64,000 nt of DNA from Devosia sp. SD17-2 (GCF_029201565.1 NZ_CP104002.1:248001-312000); one strand, 5' to 3'. Shown: positions 17,049 to 28,069, counted from the stretch's first letter. A program made the numbers and translations. Notes: generated by a model not told the origin, from the letters alone.

Positions 17049-17609
17049 TTATCGATAGAGGATCGCCGCCAGTCGGGCCAGTTCGATCCGCGCCTGTTCT
17101 GCCTCGACCACATGGCCCGAAACCACCACCTGAACCACAAGGGCGATGAAGACGTCCGCACAAAGATCGGGATCGAGGATCTGCATGGCGTCGAACCCCT
17201 TGGTGAGCGCTTCGCGCAGGCGCAGGAGCGCCGGATCGAGAATGTCATGACATTGTCCGTCGTCGCCATCGGTGGTGAGGAGGCGCAGAAGCGCCTTGTC
17301 GCGCAGGAGATAGGCCAACAGCGGCAGAACCGAATTGGATAGGCTCCCGGCGTCGCGTGCAAAGTCCGGTTCCTGCTCCAGCGCGGTTGTCGCTTCATCG
17401 AGTGCGCGGCCGAGGAACTGGGCGAGGATCGCGAGTTTTTCCGAAAAATGGGCGAGGACCGAGCCCTTGGCTATGCCGGCTGCGGCCGCGATTTCGGCAA
17501 TTGTGATCGCGTCGAAACTGCGGGTCTGCCAAAGCCGCTCGACCGCTGACAAAATTGTTGTCCGTGTCTGGAGGGAGCGAGGCTGGATGTTTTTGATGCG
17601 CTGGACCAT
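17049..17609 (-). CDS. TetR family transcriptional repressor
   Basis: A 186-residue regulator with an N-terminal TetR helix-turn-helix: ILSAVERLW then ITIAEIAAAAGIAKGSVLAHFSEKLAIL, residues about 18-60. The C-terminal ligand domain is unlike any named member. It is divergent from a flavodoxin-fold oxidoreductase with 85 bases between the start codons. That gap holds two perfect copies of TTGACCnnGGTCAA, the expected size and symmetry for a TetR-dimer operator. Auto-repression plus control of the oxidoreductase is therefore a strong inference. The inducer is unknown. Confidence 0.92.
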   Translation of the reverse strand: MVQRIKNIQPRSLQTRTTILSAVERLWQTRSFDAITIAEIAAAAGIAKGSVLAHFSEKLAILAQFLGRALDEATTALEQEPDFARDAGSLSNSVLPLLAYLLRDKALLRLLTTDGDDGQCHDILDPALLRLREALTKGFDAMQILDPDLCADVFIALVVQVVVSGHVVEAEQARIELARLAAILYR

Positions 17610-17627
17610 GCAGCAGTCATAACAAAA

Positions 17628-17641
17628 TTGACCAAGGTCAA
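17628..17641. promoter_or_regulatory. Putative TetR operator 1
   Basis: Perfect palindrome TTGACCAAGGTCAA, 19 bases upstream of the TetR-type gene's start codon. It shares the same 6-base arms with operator 2. Confidence 0.75.
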
Positions 17642-17665
17642 AAAGTGTCCTAGAGCCGAATAATA

Positions 17666-17679
17666 TTGACCGCGGTCAA
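17666..17679. promoter_or_regulatory. Putative TetR operator 2
   Basis: Perfect palindrome TTGACCGCGGTCAA, ending 15 bases before the oxidoreductase start codon. It is 38 bp centre to centre from operator 1. Confidence 0.75.
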
Positions 17680-17694
17680 CTTTCGGAGTGCTCC

Positions 17695-18309
17695 ATGCCA
17701 AATTGCCTTGTCCTCAACGGACACCCCCTGTCCCCGAGCTTCAGCGGAGCTGCCGCCGATCGCTACGCCAAAACGCTGGAAACAAAGGGGATCACCGTCC
17801 GACGGCTCGAACTCGCCGACATGAATGTGCCCGAGATGACGACCCGCAAACCCGGTGGGAGCGAGATGGCAGGCGACGTGCTCGCTTTCTGGGAGGCGAT
17901 GGTCTGGGCCAATCATGTCGTCATCGTTCACCCCCTCTGGTGGGGCAGCATGCCGGCAAAGCTCAAGGCGCTGTTTGACATCGGCCTGCAATCGGGCAAG
18001 GCCTATCGCTATCAGGACGGTCGGCCCTTGCCGCTGGGTCTGCTTGCCGGGCGGTCGGCACGGCTGATCGTGACCTCGGACACGCCGAACTGGTTCATGG
18101 CCAGCTTCTATGGCAATGCCCATTTTCGCACGGTGACGAACCAGATCCTCAAGTTTGTCGGGCTCAAGCCGGTGCAGATCACGCATCTGTCCGTTATGCG
18201 CGGCTCGACACCGGCTCAACGCGACAAACTCCTGGCCAGGACTGCGGCCGACGCTGCCGCTGACGCCGCGAGAATGCGCGCAAGGCCGCGTGTACCGCTG
18301 GCATCGTAA
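17695..18309 (+). CDS. NAD(P)H-dependent flavodoxin-fold oxidoreductase
   Basis: A 204-residue protein of the flavodoxin-like (NQO1/KefF/MdaB) family of FMN/FAD-dependent NAD(P)H reductases, acting on quinones or nitro compounds in characterised members. It shows LVLNGHPLSPSFSGA (FMN phosphate loop) and VIVHPLWWGSMPAKLKALFD near residue 80. A C-terminal strand with THLSVMRGS follows. It is controlled most likely by the divergent TetR protein through the paired palindromes just upstream. Redox-stress or xenobiotic response is a reasonable guess, not shown by sequence. Confidence 0.9.
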   Translation: MPNCLVLNGHPLSPSFSGAAADRYAKTLETKGITVRRLELADMNVPEMTTRKPGGSEMAGDVLAFWEAMVWANHVVIVHPLWWGSMPAKLKALFDIGLQSGKAYRYQDGRPLPLGLLAGRSARLIVTSDTPNWFMASFYGNAHFRTVTNQILKFVGLKPVQITHLSVMRGSTPAQRDKLLARTAADAAADAARMRARPRVPLAS

Positions 18310-18340
18310 AACAAAAATGGCGGCCCCGAAGGGCCGCCAT
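18306..18340 (-). terminator. Rho-independent terminator of acnA
   Basis: On the minus strand a 10-bp stem (ATGGCGGCCC/GGGCCGCCAT, 18317-18340) with loop TTCG is followed by TTTTTGTTTTA. It sits 26 bases past the acnA stop and between convergent genes. Confidence 0.88.
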
Positions 18341-18366
18341 TCAGTGTCTTTATCAGCAATGGCTGC

Positions 18367-21120
<2,754 letters not shown>

Positions 21121-21282
21121 GATGCTCCGCCCTCTAAAAATGTGCTGCTGGACGCGGGGTGCCCGGCCACATGGGGCCGCCGGAAAAGCCGCTTTTCCTG
21201 GAATGAATCCAATCTAGATGGCTTATAATGAAAGAAGATTGCCCTTGCCAGCCCAGCCTTGGCTTCAATACGAGATGGGGCC

Positions 21283-21909
21283 ATGACGCAACGGCAAGTC
21301 TTTTCCGAACTCCGCCTTGACGCTCAGGCGCTTAGCCTCGGGCGGGGTGACACCATTCTGGCGCGCGATCTGACGCTGAGCGTGCCCTCCGGCAGCGGGC
21401 TCCTGCTGCGCGGTCCCAACGGCGCGGGCAAATCGACGCTGCTCCTTACCCTTGCGGGTCTGCTCGACCCGATCGAGGGCGCGGTTGCGATAACCGGCCA
21501 TGCCGAGGAAGCCGGGCCGGCGATCCATTATTGCGGCCATCGCAATGCGGTTCGCCCGCGCATGACCGTGCTCGAAACCCTGCAGTTCTGGACCGGCATC
21601 AATGGCGCCACCGGGATTACTCCCAAGGATGCACTCCAACGGGTTGGTCTGGGGCGGCTGTCCCGCGTCGACGCCGGCTATCTCTCTGCCGGGCAGCAGC
21701 GCCGCCTGGCGCTGGCCCGGCTTCTCGTCTCGCTCCGTCCGGTTTGGCTCCTTGATGAGCCCACGGCCGCGCTCGATGCGCAGGGGCAGGGGCTGCTTGC
21801 CGGCCTCCTCACCGATCATCTGGCAGCGGGCGGGCTCACAGTGATTGCCACCCACGACGCCATCGATGTTCCGGGCCTCAGTGTCTACACCCTGGGAGCG
21901 ACGCCATGA
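21283..21909 (+). CDS. ccmA: Cytochrome c maturation ABC transporter ATP-binding subunit
   Basis: A 208-residue ATPase that, with CcmB, drives release of holo-CcmE from CcmC during c-type cytochrome maturation. Walker A is GPNGAGKST (about residue 41), the ABC signature LSAGQQRR, and Walker B WLLDEPTAALD. Its small size without an extra domain is normal for CcmA. The ATG at 21283 is preferred over a TTG 24 bases upstream. Its last codons overlap ccmB (ATGA), and the cluster is ordered ccmA-B-C-D-G. It is divergent from acnA across about 160 bases. Confidence 0.96.
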   Translation: MTQRQVFSELRLDAQALSLGRGDTILARDLTLSVPSGSGLLLRGPNGAGKSTLLLTLAGLLDPIEGAVAITGHAEEAGPAIHYCGHRNAVRPRMTVLETLQFWTGINGATGITPKDALQRVGLGRLSRVDAGYLSAGQQRRLALARLLVSLRPVWLLDEPTAALDAQGQGLLAGLLTDHLAAGGLTVIATHDAIDVPGLSVYTLGATP

Positions 21910-22571
21910 CCGGCTTTACCGCAGTGCTCCGGCGCGAAATCCGCCTCTCGCTCAGTGGCGGTGGGGAGGTGCTGACGCTTCTTCTTTTCTTCGTCATCGT
22001 CGGCGCCATTGTTCCCTTCGCGGTCGGACCTGACAAGGAATTGCTGGCCCGTATCTCGCCCGGCATCGTCTGGATCGCAGCCTTCCTTTCCATGTTGCTT
22101 GGGCTCGATCGCCTGTTCCGCCCCGACCTCGAAGACGGCACTCTGGCGCTCTATCGGCTCGCCGATCTGCCGCTTTCGGCCATGGTTGGCGCAAAAGTGA
22201 TCGCCCACTGGCTGACCGCTGCTTTGCCGCTGATCATCGCCTCGCCCTTCCTCGCCATGCTGCTTGCGATGGATGGTCCGACGCTCACGCGCACCATTCT
22301 TTCGCTGCTCGTCGGCACGCCCGCCCTCGCCGCTTTCGGGGCGATTGGTGCCGCAATTACCGCGGCAACGCGGCGGGGCGGGCTGATTGCGCCCATCCTC
22401 ATCGCCCCCCTCTGCGTGCCGGTGCTGATCTTCGGGGTCGGCGCCATCTCCTCGCAGGGTGGACCCGACCAGGCCGGGGCAGCATTGCTGCTGCTTGCGG
22501 CACTCAGTCTCATGGCAATTGCGCTCTCTCCCTTCGCGGCGGCGCTTGCGATAGACTGGGGAGAAGATTAA
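21906..22571 (+). CDS. ccmB: Heme exporter protein B
   Basis: A 221-residue inner-membrane protein with six hydrophobic segments, partner of CcmA. It begins TAVLRREIRLSLSGGGEVLTLLLFF, the family N-terminus. WIAAFLSMLLGLDRLFRPDLEDGTL near residue 55 and the LPLSAMVGAKVIAHWL segment are diagnostic. It overlaps ccmA by four bases, giving translational coupling. ccmC follows after 12 bases. Confidence 0.96.
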   Translation: MTGFTAVLRREIRLSLSGGGEVLTLLLFFVIVGAIVPFAVGPDKELLARISPGIVWIAAFLSMLLGLDRLFRPDLEDGTLALYRLADLPLSAMVGAKVIAHWLTAALPLIIASPFLAMLLAMDGPTLTRTILSLLVGTPALAAFGAIGAAITAATRRGGLIAPILIAPLCVPVLIFGVGAISSQGGPDQAGAALLLLAALSLMAIALSPFAAALAIDWGED

Positions 22572-22583
22572 AGCCCTGAGCCC

Positions 22584-23345
22584 ATGAGCATCGAGACAAC
22601 TCCAAAACAAAGCTGGTGGAGCCGGCTGGCCCATCCCGGCCAGTTCGTCATCTGGTCCCGCCCCTTCATCCTGCCCCTCGCGGTCCTCACGGGCGCATTG
22701 TTCCTGGCAGGGCTGTATTATGCCTTCCTCAATTCGCCGGCCGACTATCAGATGGGCGATACCGTGCGCATCATGTATGTGCACGTGCCCGCGGCCTGGC
22801 TCAGCCAGTTCGTCTATGGCGCCATGACTGTGTCGGCGCTGGGTACGCTGGTCTGGCGCCATCCGATGGCGGACGTCTCGATGAAGGCTGCCGCGCCGCT
22901 CGGCGCTGCGTTTACCGCCATGGCGCTGTTCACCGGCTCGCTCTGGGGCCGCCCGACCTGGGGCACGTTCTGGGAGTGGGACGGCCGCATGACCTCAACG
23001 CTGGTCATGCTGTTCATCTATCTCGGCATCGTCGCCCTCTGGCGCGCCTTTGACGATCAGCTGCGCGCCGCCCGCGTCGTCGCCATTTTCACGCTCGTGG
23101 GCGCCGTCAACGTGCCGATCATCAAGTTCTCGGTCGACTGGTGGTCCACGCTGCACCAGCCCGCCAGCGTTTTCCGCGCCGATGGCCCAACGGTTGCAGG
23201 CTCGATCCTGACACCGCTGTTCATCATGTTCTTCGCCTTCACCTTCTTTTACGTCACCCTGCAACTGATCGCCATGCGCACTGAAGTGCGCAAGCGTCGG
23301 GTGGCCACGCTAGAGCGCCGCGCCGCACGGGGAGAGGCAGCATGA
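22584..23345 (+). CDS. ccmC: Heme exporter protein C
   Basis: A 253-residue inner-membrane heme-handling protein that loads heme onto CcmE. The tryptophan-rich heme-binding motif appears as WGTFWEWDGRMTS near residue 125, with histidines in MYVHVPAAWLSQ (about residue 60) and HQPASV (about 190) on either side. Six membrane segments are visible. The stop overlaps the ccmD start (ATGA). Confidence 0.96.
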   Translation: MSIETTPKQSWWSRLAHPGQFVIWSRPFILPLAVLTGALFLAGLYYAFLNSPADYQMGDTVRIMYVHVPAAWLSQFVYGAMTVSALGTLVWRHPMADVSMKAAAPLGAAFTAMALFTGSLWGRPTWGTFWEWDGRMTSTLVMLFIYLGIVALWRAFDDQLRAARVVAIFTLVGAVNVPIIKFSVDWWSTLHQPASVFRADGPTVAGSILTPLFIMFFAFTFFYVTLQLIAMRTEVRKRRVATLERRAARGEAA

Positions 23346-23500
23346 TCGAGCTTGGCCAACACGCCCAATTCATCATCGGCGCTTATGTCGGGGTTTTCGG
23401 GGGCCTCGCGGCGCTCGTCGCCTGGACGCTGATCGATGCCCGCCGCACCAAGCGCCGGCTTGAAGAGCTCGGCGGCAGCCAGCGTGGCGGGTCGCGTTGA
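23342..23500 (+). CDS. ccmD: Heme exporter protein D (52 aa)
   Basis: A 52-residue single-pass membrane protein. It begins MIELGQHAQFIIGAYVG, then has a hydrophobic helix ending VAWTLIDARRTKRRLEEL. That pattern (short N-terminus, one helix, basic cytoplasmic tail) is exactly CcmD. It stabilises the CcmABC complex and helps release holo-CcmE. It overlaps ccmC by four bases, and its TGA overlaps the ATG of ccmG by one base. It is easily missed because of its size. Confidence 0.93.
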   Translation: MIELGQHAQFIIGAYVGVFGGLAALVAWTLIDARRTKRRLEELGGSQRGGSR

Positions 23501-24033
23501 TGCGCTATGCGCTGTTCCTTGCGCCCTTGCTGGCGCTCGTCGGGCTGGTGGCGATCTTCGCCACCTCCATGGACCGCAACCCCAATCTCGTGCGCTCGGT
23601 GCTGATCGACAAGCAGGCGCCCGAGTTTGCCCTGGCGGCGGTCGAGGGTCTCGATGTTCCCGGCTTTGATACTGCCGCCCTCAAGGGCGAGCCGACGGTG
23701 GTCAATGTCTTTGCCAGCTGGTGCATTCCCTGTCGCGACGAGCACCCGCTGCTCGAAACGCTAAAAGCCCAGACCAACGTGCGTCTCTATGGCATCAATC
23801 ATTCCGATGCCCCGGAAAACGCCCGCGCCTTCCTCGCCGAGCTTGGCAATCCCTATGACGCCGTCGGCGCTGATCGTGACCGCCGCGTCTCGATCGACTG
23901 GGGTGTCTATGGCGTGCCCGAAACCTTTGTGGTCAACGGCGATGGCGTCATCACCTTCAAGCATGTGGGGCCGCTGACGGCCGAGGCCATCACCACCCAA
24001 TTGCTTCCTGCCTTGGAAAAGGCCGGTCTCTAG
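23500..24033 (+). CDS. ccmG: Thiol:disulfide interchange protein CcmG/DsbE
   Basis: A 177-residue membrane-anchored periplasmic thioredoxin. It has an N-terminal signal anchor (ALFLAPLLALVGLVAIFATS) and then the thioredoxin fold with active site NVFASWCIPCRDEHP (CxxC about residue 75). GVYGVPETFVVNGDGVI follows with the cis-proline and the acidic residues of CcmG. It reduces apocytochrome c cysteines before heme attachment. It is the last gene of the ccmABCDG cluster; the ccmIEFH genes are not in this window, consistent with the split arrangement in Hyphomicrobiales. Confidence 0.95.
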   Translation: MRYALFLAPLLALVGLVAIFATSMDRNPNLVRSVLIDKQAPEFALAAVEGLDVPGFDTAALKGEPTVVNVFASWCIPCRDEHPLLETLKAQTNVRLYGINHSDAPENARAFLAELGNPYDAVGADRDRRVSIDWGVYGVPETFVVNGDGVITFKHVGPLTAEAITTQLLPALEKAGL

Positions 24034-24067
24034 TTGAGAATGGCGCCTCCCTGGGAGGAGGCGCCAA

Positions 24068-24526
24068 ATGTCCCGCATCGACCGTTGCAGCCGCATCATC
24101 GAGGCCTCGCCCGAGGCCGTCTATGCCGCCATGACCGACCCCGACGCCCTCGTCGACTGGCTGCCGCCCGACGGCATGAGCGGGGAAATCCTCCACTTCG
24201 ACCTGCGACCCGGCGGCACCTGCCGCATGGTGCTGCGCTATGCCGACGCCGCCATATCCGGCAAGAGCGGGGCCAATGAGGACATCTCGGACCTGCGCTT
24301 TCTCGACCTTGTGCCGGGCTCGCTGGTGTCTCAGTCCATCGACTTCGTTTCCGATGATCCCCGCTTTGCCGGCACCATGGTGATGCACTGGAAGCTCCTG
24401 GCCGTGCCGCAGGGCACGGAAGTCACCATGGAGGCCCATGCGGTGCCGGAGGGGATTTCCCAGGCCGATCATCTCGCCGGAATGCGTGCCTCGCTCGACA
24501 ATCTCCAGCGGTTCTTCGCCGACTAG
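24068..24526 (+). CDS. SRPBCC (AHSA1-like) domain protein
   Basis: A 152-residue single-domain START-like protein. It begins DRCSRIIEASPEAVYAAMTDPDALVDWLPP, the typical strand-helix-W pattern of AHSA1-like SRPBCC proteins. It ends with a long C-terminal helix (QADHLAGMRASLDNLQRF). These proteins bind hydrophobic ligands, and most are unassigned. Its 3' end overlaps the convergent GntR gene by four bases. It follows ccmG by 34 bases, but a functional link to cytochrome assembly is not evident. Confidence 0.88.
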   Translation: MSRIDRCSRIIEASPEAVYAAMTDPDALVDWLPPDGMSGEILHFDLRPGGTCRMVLRYADAAISGKSGANEDISDLRFLDLVPGSLVSQSIDFVSDDPRFAGTMVMHWKLLAVPQGTEVTMEAHAVPEGISQADHLAGMRASLDNLQRFFAD

Positions 24527-25299
24527 CTGTCCTCTTCCATGCGGCCGGCCGCACGGGCAAAACCGTCGGCAATGGCGACCCGCATGGCGTCTCGTGCCCC
24601 CTTGGCATCGCCCTCGCTGATCGCCCGGGCAATGGCGCCGTGAACGGTGACCGTCTGCGCCAGCGCTGTCGGTTCATTGACCGGCGAGGAAATGGTGAAG
24701 GCCGCCGTCAGGGCCATTTCCACCAATGCGCTGATCGAGGCCATGAAGGGATTGCCGGAGGCTTCGGCGACGAGGCGATGAAACTGCAGGTCGTGCCGGG
24801 CGAAATCCTGCGGCGTTGTCGATGCTTCCATCTCTGCCACGGCCTCGACCATGGCCGCCGCCTGCTCGTCGGTGCGCCTCTCCGCGGCAAGGGCCGCCGC
24901 CTCGATCTCGATGCCGATGCGCACTTCCGCCAGGCTGCGCAGGAAGCTCACCTCGGGGCCGAGCTCGAAATGCCAGGCCAGCACGTCGGCATCGAAGAGG
25001 TTCCAGCGATTGCGCGGCAGCACGCGCGTGCCGATGCGCGCCCGTGCTTCGATCAGCCCTTTGGCCGCAAGCGTCTTCAGGGCCTCGCGCAGCACCGTGC
25101 GCGACACGCCGAACTGTTCAAGCAGTTCTCCGTCGGACGGCAGGATAATGCCTTCGGCATAGCGCCCGGAGACAATGGCGAAACCAAGCTGCCAAAGCAC
25201 ATCGGAATGCAGGTTGCGGGCAGGGTTGCGGCCTGAGAGCGACGCGATCAAGTCGCCCGAGTGTCGTGCCCGTCCACTCGATCGATCCATATTCGTCAT
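24523..25299 (-). CDS. GntR family regulator, FadR/FCD subfamily
   Basis: A 258-residue regulator. The winged helix is at residues 30-95 (LWQLGFAIVSGRYAEGIILPS, then FGVSRTVLREALKTLAAKGLIEAR). The FCD ligand domain carries the metal-site residues in HDLQFHRLVAEASGN and VHGAIARAISEGD. FCD-type GntR proteins usually respond to small organic acids and control the adjacent catabolic operon. It is divergent from an M20 peptidase with a matching operator-like site in the 140-base gap. The effector is unknown. Confidence 0.93.
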   Translation of the reverse strand: MTNMDRSSGRARHSGDLIASLSGRNPARNLHSDVLWQLGFAIVSGRYAEGIILPSDGELLEQFGVSRTVLREALKTLAAKGLIEARARIGTRVLPRNRWNLFDADVLAWHFELGPEVSFLRSLAEVRIGIEIEAAALAAERRTDEQAAAMVEAVAEMEASTTPQDFARHDLQFHRLVAEASGNPFMASISALVEMALTAAFTISSPVNEPTALAQTVTVHGAIARAISEGDAKGARDAMRVAIADGFARAAGRMEEDS

Positions 25300-25342
25300 C
25301 CTCGCACCATGAAAGTGTTGTCTGCGCTCATCATAGGCGCAT

Positions 25343-25353
25343 TAGTATGACAA
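25343..25353. promoter_or_regulatory. Putative FadR-type operator
   Basis: TAGTATGACAA fits the FadR-subfamily consensus TnGTnnnACnA at every fixed position. It lies between the divergent GntR/FCD and M20 peptidase genes, a typical operator location. A chance match cannot be excluded for such a short degenerate motif. Confidence 0.5.
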
Positions 25354-25439
25354 TAAACACCCCCCTGCGAAGGGTGGACATGGCGCTTATCCCTGCGTCA
25401 TGGTGCGGCACCTTACCGGATTCGTCGCAGGACTAGAAA

Positions 25440-26831
25440 ATGCCCAACCCCGCCCAGATTGATGCCGTTCTCGCCCAGGTTGATGCCGGGCTCGAGCAAA
25501 GCCTGTCGCGGCTGTTCGAACTCCTGCGCATCAAGTCCATATCGACCGATCCGGCCTTCGCCGCCGAATGCCAGCGCGCCGCCGACTGGATCACGGGTGA
25601 ACTCAATGCGCTCGGCTTTTCCGCCGCTGCCCGTCCGACGCCGGGCCACCCGGTCGTCGTTGCCCATGGCCCCGAGCAGCCCGGTCCGCATGTGCTGTTC
25701 TACGCCCATTACGACGTCCAGCCGGTCGATCCGCTGAACCTCTGGCACACCGACCCGTTCGAGCCCCAGCTCAAGGAAGATGCCCAGGGCCGCAAGATCA
25801 TCGTGGCGCGCGGTGCCTCGGACGACAAGGGTCAGATGCTGACCTTCATCGAAGCCTGCCGCGCCTGGAAGGCTGCCACGGGGTCGCTGCCGCTGCGCGT
25901 GTCGCTTCTGCTCGAGGGCGAGGAAGAATCCGGCGGCAAGAACCTGCCGCCCTTCATGCGCGAGAACGCTGCCGAGCTGAAGGCGGACGTGGCCCTGGTC
26001 TGCGACACCGACATGTGGGACCGCAGCACGCCCTCGATCAACACCATGCTGCGTGGCCTCGTGGCCGACGAAATCGAAATCACTGCCGCCAACAAGGATC
26101 TGCATTCGGGCATGTTTGGCAATGCCGCGCGCAATCCCAATCAGGTGCTGGCCGAGATCATCGCCAGCCTCCGTGCGCCCGACGGCTCGGTGACCATTGC
26201 CGGTTTTTATGACGACGTCGCGGAGCTCTCACCCGAAATCAAGGCACAGTGGGCGGGTCTCGGCTTCGACGAGAAGGCATTTCTGGGCGATGTCGGCCTG
26301 TCGCTGCCCGCCGGTGAACAGAGCCGCAGCGTGCTCGAAACGCTCTGGGCGCGTCCGACCTGCGAAATCAACGGCATGAGCGGCGGCTATATAGGCGACG
26401 GCTTCAAGACCGTCATCCCGGCCAAGGCCAGCGCCAAGATTTCCTTCCGCCTCGTTTCCGGCCAGAACCCCGACAAAATCCGCGCCGCCTTCCGCGCCCA
26501 TGTCGAGGCACGCCTGCCGGCCGATTGCACCGTCAGCTACACGCCCCATGGCGGATCGCCCGCCATCACCGTGCCGTCAGACGGCGAGTTTGTGCGCAAG
26601 GCGCTCGCCGGGCTTTCGGATGAATGGAACAAACAGGCTGTCATCACCGGTTCGGGCGGTTCCATCCCGGTTGTGGGTGAATTCAAGTCCATCCTCGGGC
26701 TCGACACGCTGCTCATCGGCTTTGCCCAGATCGATGACCAGATCCACAGCCCCAACGAGAAATACGACCTCGAAAGCTTCCACCGCGGCATCCGCTCCTG
26801 GGTGCGCGTCCTGGCTGCCTTGGCCGAGTAA
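25440..26831 (+). CDS. M20 family metallo-dipeptidase
   Basis: A 463-residue di-zinc peptidase of the M20 (ArgE/DapE/CPG2, dipeptidase) family. Metal ligands are visible in order: FYAHYDVQPV (about residue 85), ARGASDDKGQML (about 125), EGEEESGGKN (about 162, catalytic Glu and ligand), VCDTDMW (about 190) and a C-terminal histidine in DDQIHSPNEKYD. KDLHSGMFG, in the lid domain, is typical of dipeptidases that form homodimers. Substrate specificity (dipeptide, carnosine-like, or acyl-amino acid) is not determined. It is probably regulated by the divergent GntR/FCD protein. Confidence 0.94.
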   Translation: MPNPAQIDAVLAQVDAGLEQSLSRLFELLRIKSISTDPAFAAECQRAADWITGELNALGFSAAARPTPGHPVVVAHGPEQPGPHVLFYAHYDVQPVDPLNLWHTDPFEPQLKEDAQGRKIIVARGASDDKGQMLTFIEACRAWKAATGSLPLRVSLLLEGEEESGGKNLPPFMRENAAELKADVALVCDTDMWDRSTPSINTMLRGLVADEIEITAANKDLHSGMFGNAARNPNQVLAEIIASLRAPDGSVTIAGFYDDVAELSPEIKAQWAGLGFDEKAFLGDVGLSLPAGEQSRSVLETLWARPTCEINGMSGGYIGDGFKTVIPAKASAKISFRLVSGQNPDKIRAAFRAHVEARLPADCTVSYTPHGGSPAITVPSDGEFVRKALAGLSDEWNKQAVITGSGGSIPVVGEFKSILGLDTLLIGFAQIDDQIHSPNEKYDLESFHRGIRSWVRVLAALAE

Positions 26832-26854
26832 AGGCTCCGCTTTTTTCGCGAAGA

Positions 26855-26970
26855 TACCCCCGCCCAACCTCCCCCTGAAAAAAGGGGGAGGAGCCCATAG
26901 GTGGCTCTCTGACGCCGCCGCAAACCCGGTGCTGTCCCTCCCCTCCTGCAGGGGGAGGCTAGGTGGGGGT
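26855..26970. repeat. C/G-rich palindromic intergenic element, copy B
   Basis: Ends ACCCCCGCCCAACCTCCCCC and AGGGGGAGGCTAGGTGGGGG are imperfect inverted copies. Two inner hairpins are present, CCTCCCCCT/AGGGGGAGG at 26868-26891 and CCTCCC/GGGAGG at about 26937-26958. The architecture is the same as copy A at 2314-2431. It lies between the M20 gene and the DUF1304 gene's 3' end, where both transcripts stop. Confidence 0.7.
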
Positions 26971-26995
26971 CTTTGTTGAGGCGAGGTGGGAGGCT

Positions 26996-27358
26996 TCACC
27001 CCAACACAACCGCCAGCAGCGCGATCACGGCCGGAACAGTCTGGATGAAGAGGATCTTCCGCCCCACCGTTACGGCGCCGAAAATTCCCGCCACGGCGAC
27101 ACAGGCGAGGAAGAAAATCTGGACCTGCCAGCCGAAGGCCGGGTCGGGATGGACCAGTCCCCAGATCAGTCCGGCCGCCAGAAACCCGTTATAAAGGCCC
27201 TGATTAGCGGCCAGAGCCTTGGTCGCCCTCGAAAACTCCGGTGTCAGCCCAAAGGCTTTTCGCCCACGCGGGCTATCCCACCAGACCATTTCGAGCAGCA
27301 TGATGTAGACATGCAAAAGTGCAATCCCCGCGACCAGAACTGCCGCAATTGCCGGCAT
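26996..27358 (-). CDS. DUF1304 membrane protein
   Basis: A 120-residue four-helix inner-membrane protein of the DUF1304 family. HVYIMLLEMVWWDSPRGRKAFGLTPEF near the N-terminus and ANQGLYNGFLAAGLIWGL in the middle are the defining blocks. No function is established. It starts immediately after the deoD stop codon with no gap, so it is co-transcribed with that gene. A link to nucleoside metabolism is only suggested by this context. Confidence 0.9.
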   Translation of the reverse strand: MPAIAAVLVAGIALLHVYIMLLEMVWWDSPRGRKAFGLTPEFSRATKALAANQGLYNGFLAAGLIWGLVHPDPAFGWQVQIFFLACVAVAGIFGAVTVGRKILFIQTVPAVIALLAVVLG

Positions 27359-28069
27359 TTACGCCTCCACCGCCACATCGAGCGCCAGTTCCACCATTTC
27401 CCTCAGCGAGCTCTGCCGCGCTTCGGCGTCGATCTCTTCCTTGGTGATCAGACAATCGGTCATGGTGCAGATGGTCAGCGCCCGCACATCAAAGCGGGCC
27501 GCCAGCGTATAAAGCGCCGCCGCTTCCATCTCGACGCCGATCACGCCGTGCGCGGGCAGGGCGTCATACCCTTCAAACCCATTCGCGTGATAAAAAATGT
27601 CCGAGGAGAGCATATTGCCGGCGTGGTAGCGCAGCCCCCCCGCGTCGGCCTTGTCGGCCGCTGAACGCAGCAGGCCAAAATCGGCAATCGGAGCAAAATT
27701 GAAGGCGCCGAACCTTCCCTTGACGATTGACGAGTCCGTGGATGCGCCCTGCGCCAGGATGATGTCGCGCACTTTCACCTTCGCATTGAGCCCGCCACAG
27801 GTGCCCACGCGGATCAGCGTTTTCGTACCATAGGTATTGATCAGCTCATGCACATAGATCGAGAGCGAGGGCTGGCCCATGCCCGACGCCTGCACGGAAA
27901 CCGGCTTGCCCTTCCAGGTGCCGGTATAGCCGAGGCAATTGCGAACCGAGTTTACCAGCCGCGGGCTTTCGAAAAAGGTTTCGGCGATCCATTTGGCGCG
28001 CAGCGGGTCGCCCGGCAGAAGCACGGCGTCTGCATAATCACCCGGCTTGGCATGGTTGTGCGGCGTCAT
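27359..28069 (-). CDS. deoD: Purine-nucleoside phosphorylase, DeoD type
   Basis: A 236-residue hexameric-type phosphorylase that cleaves purine (deoxy)nucleosides with phosphate. It shows VLLPGDPLRAKWIAETF (phosphate site), QASGMGQPSLSIYVHEL, RVGTCGGLN and the EMEAAALYTLA motif containing the ribose-binding glutamate. The start ATG at 28069 has GGGGACGAAAG in front and gives the standard MTPHNHA start; the 32 upstream codons of the open frame do not resemble the family. The gene heads a two-gene unit with DUF1304. Confidence 0.96.
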   Translation of the reverse strand: MTPHNHAKPGDYADAVLLPGDPLRAKWIAETFFESPRLVNSVRNCLGYTGTWKGKPVSVQASGMGQPSLSIYVHELINTYGTKTLIRVGTCGGLNAKVKVRDIILAQGASTDSSIVKGRFGAFNFAPIADFGLLRSAADKADAGGLRYHAGNMLSSDIFYHANGFEGYDALPAHGVIGVEMEAAALYTLAARFDVRALTICTMTDCLITKEEIDAEARQSSLREMVELALDVAVEA

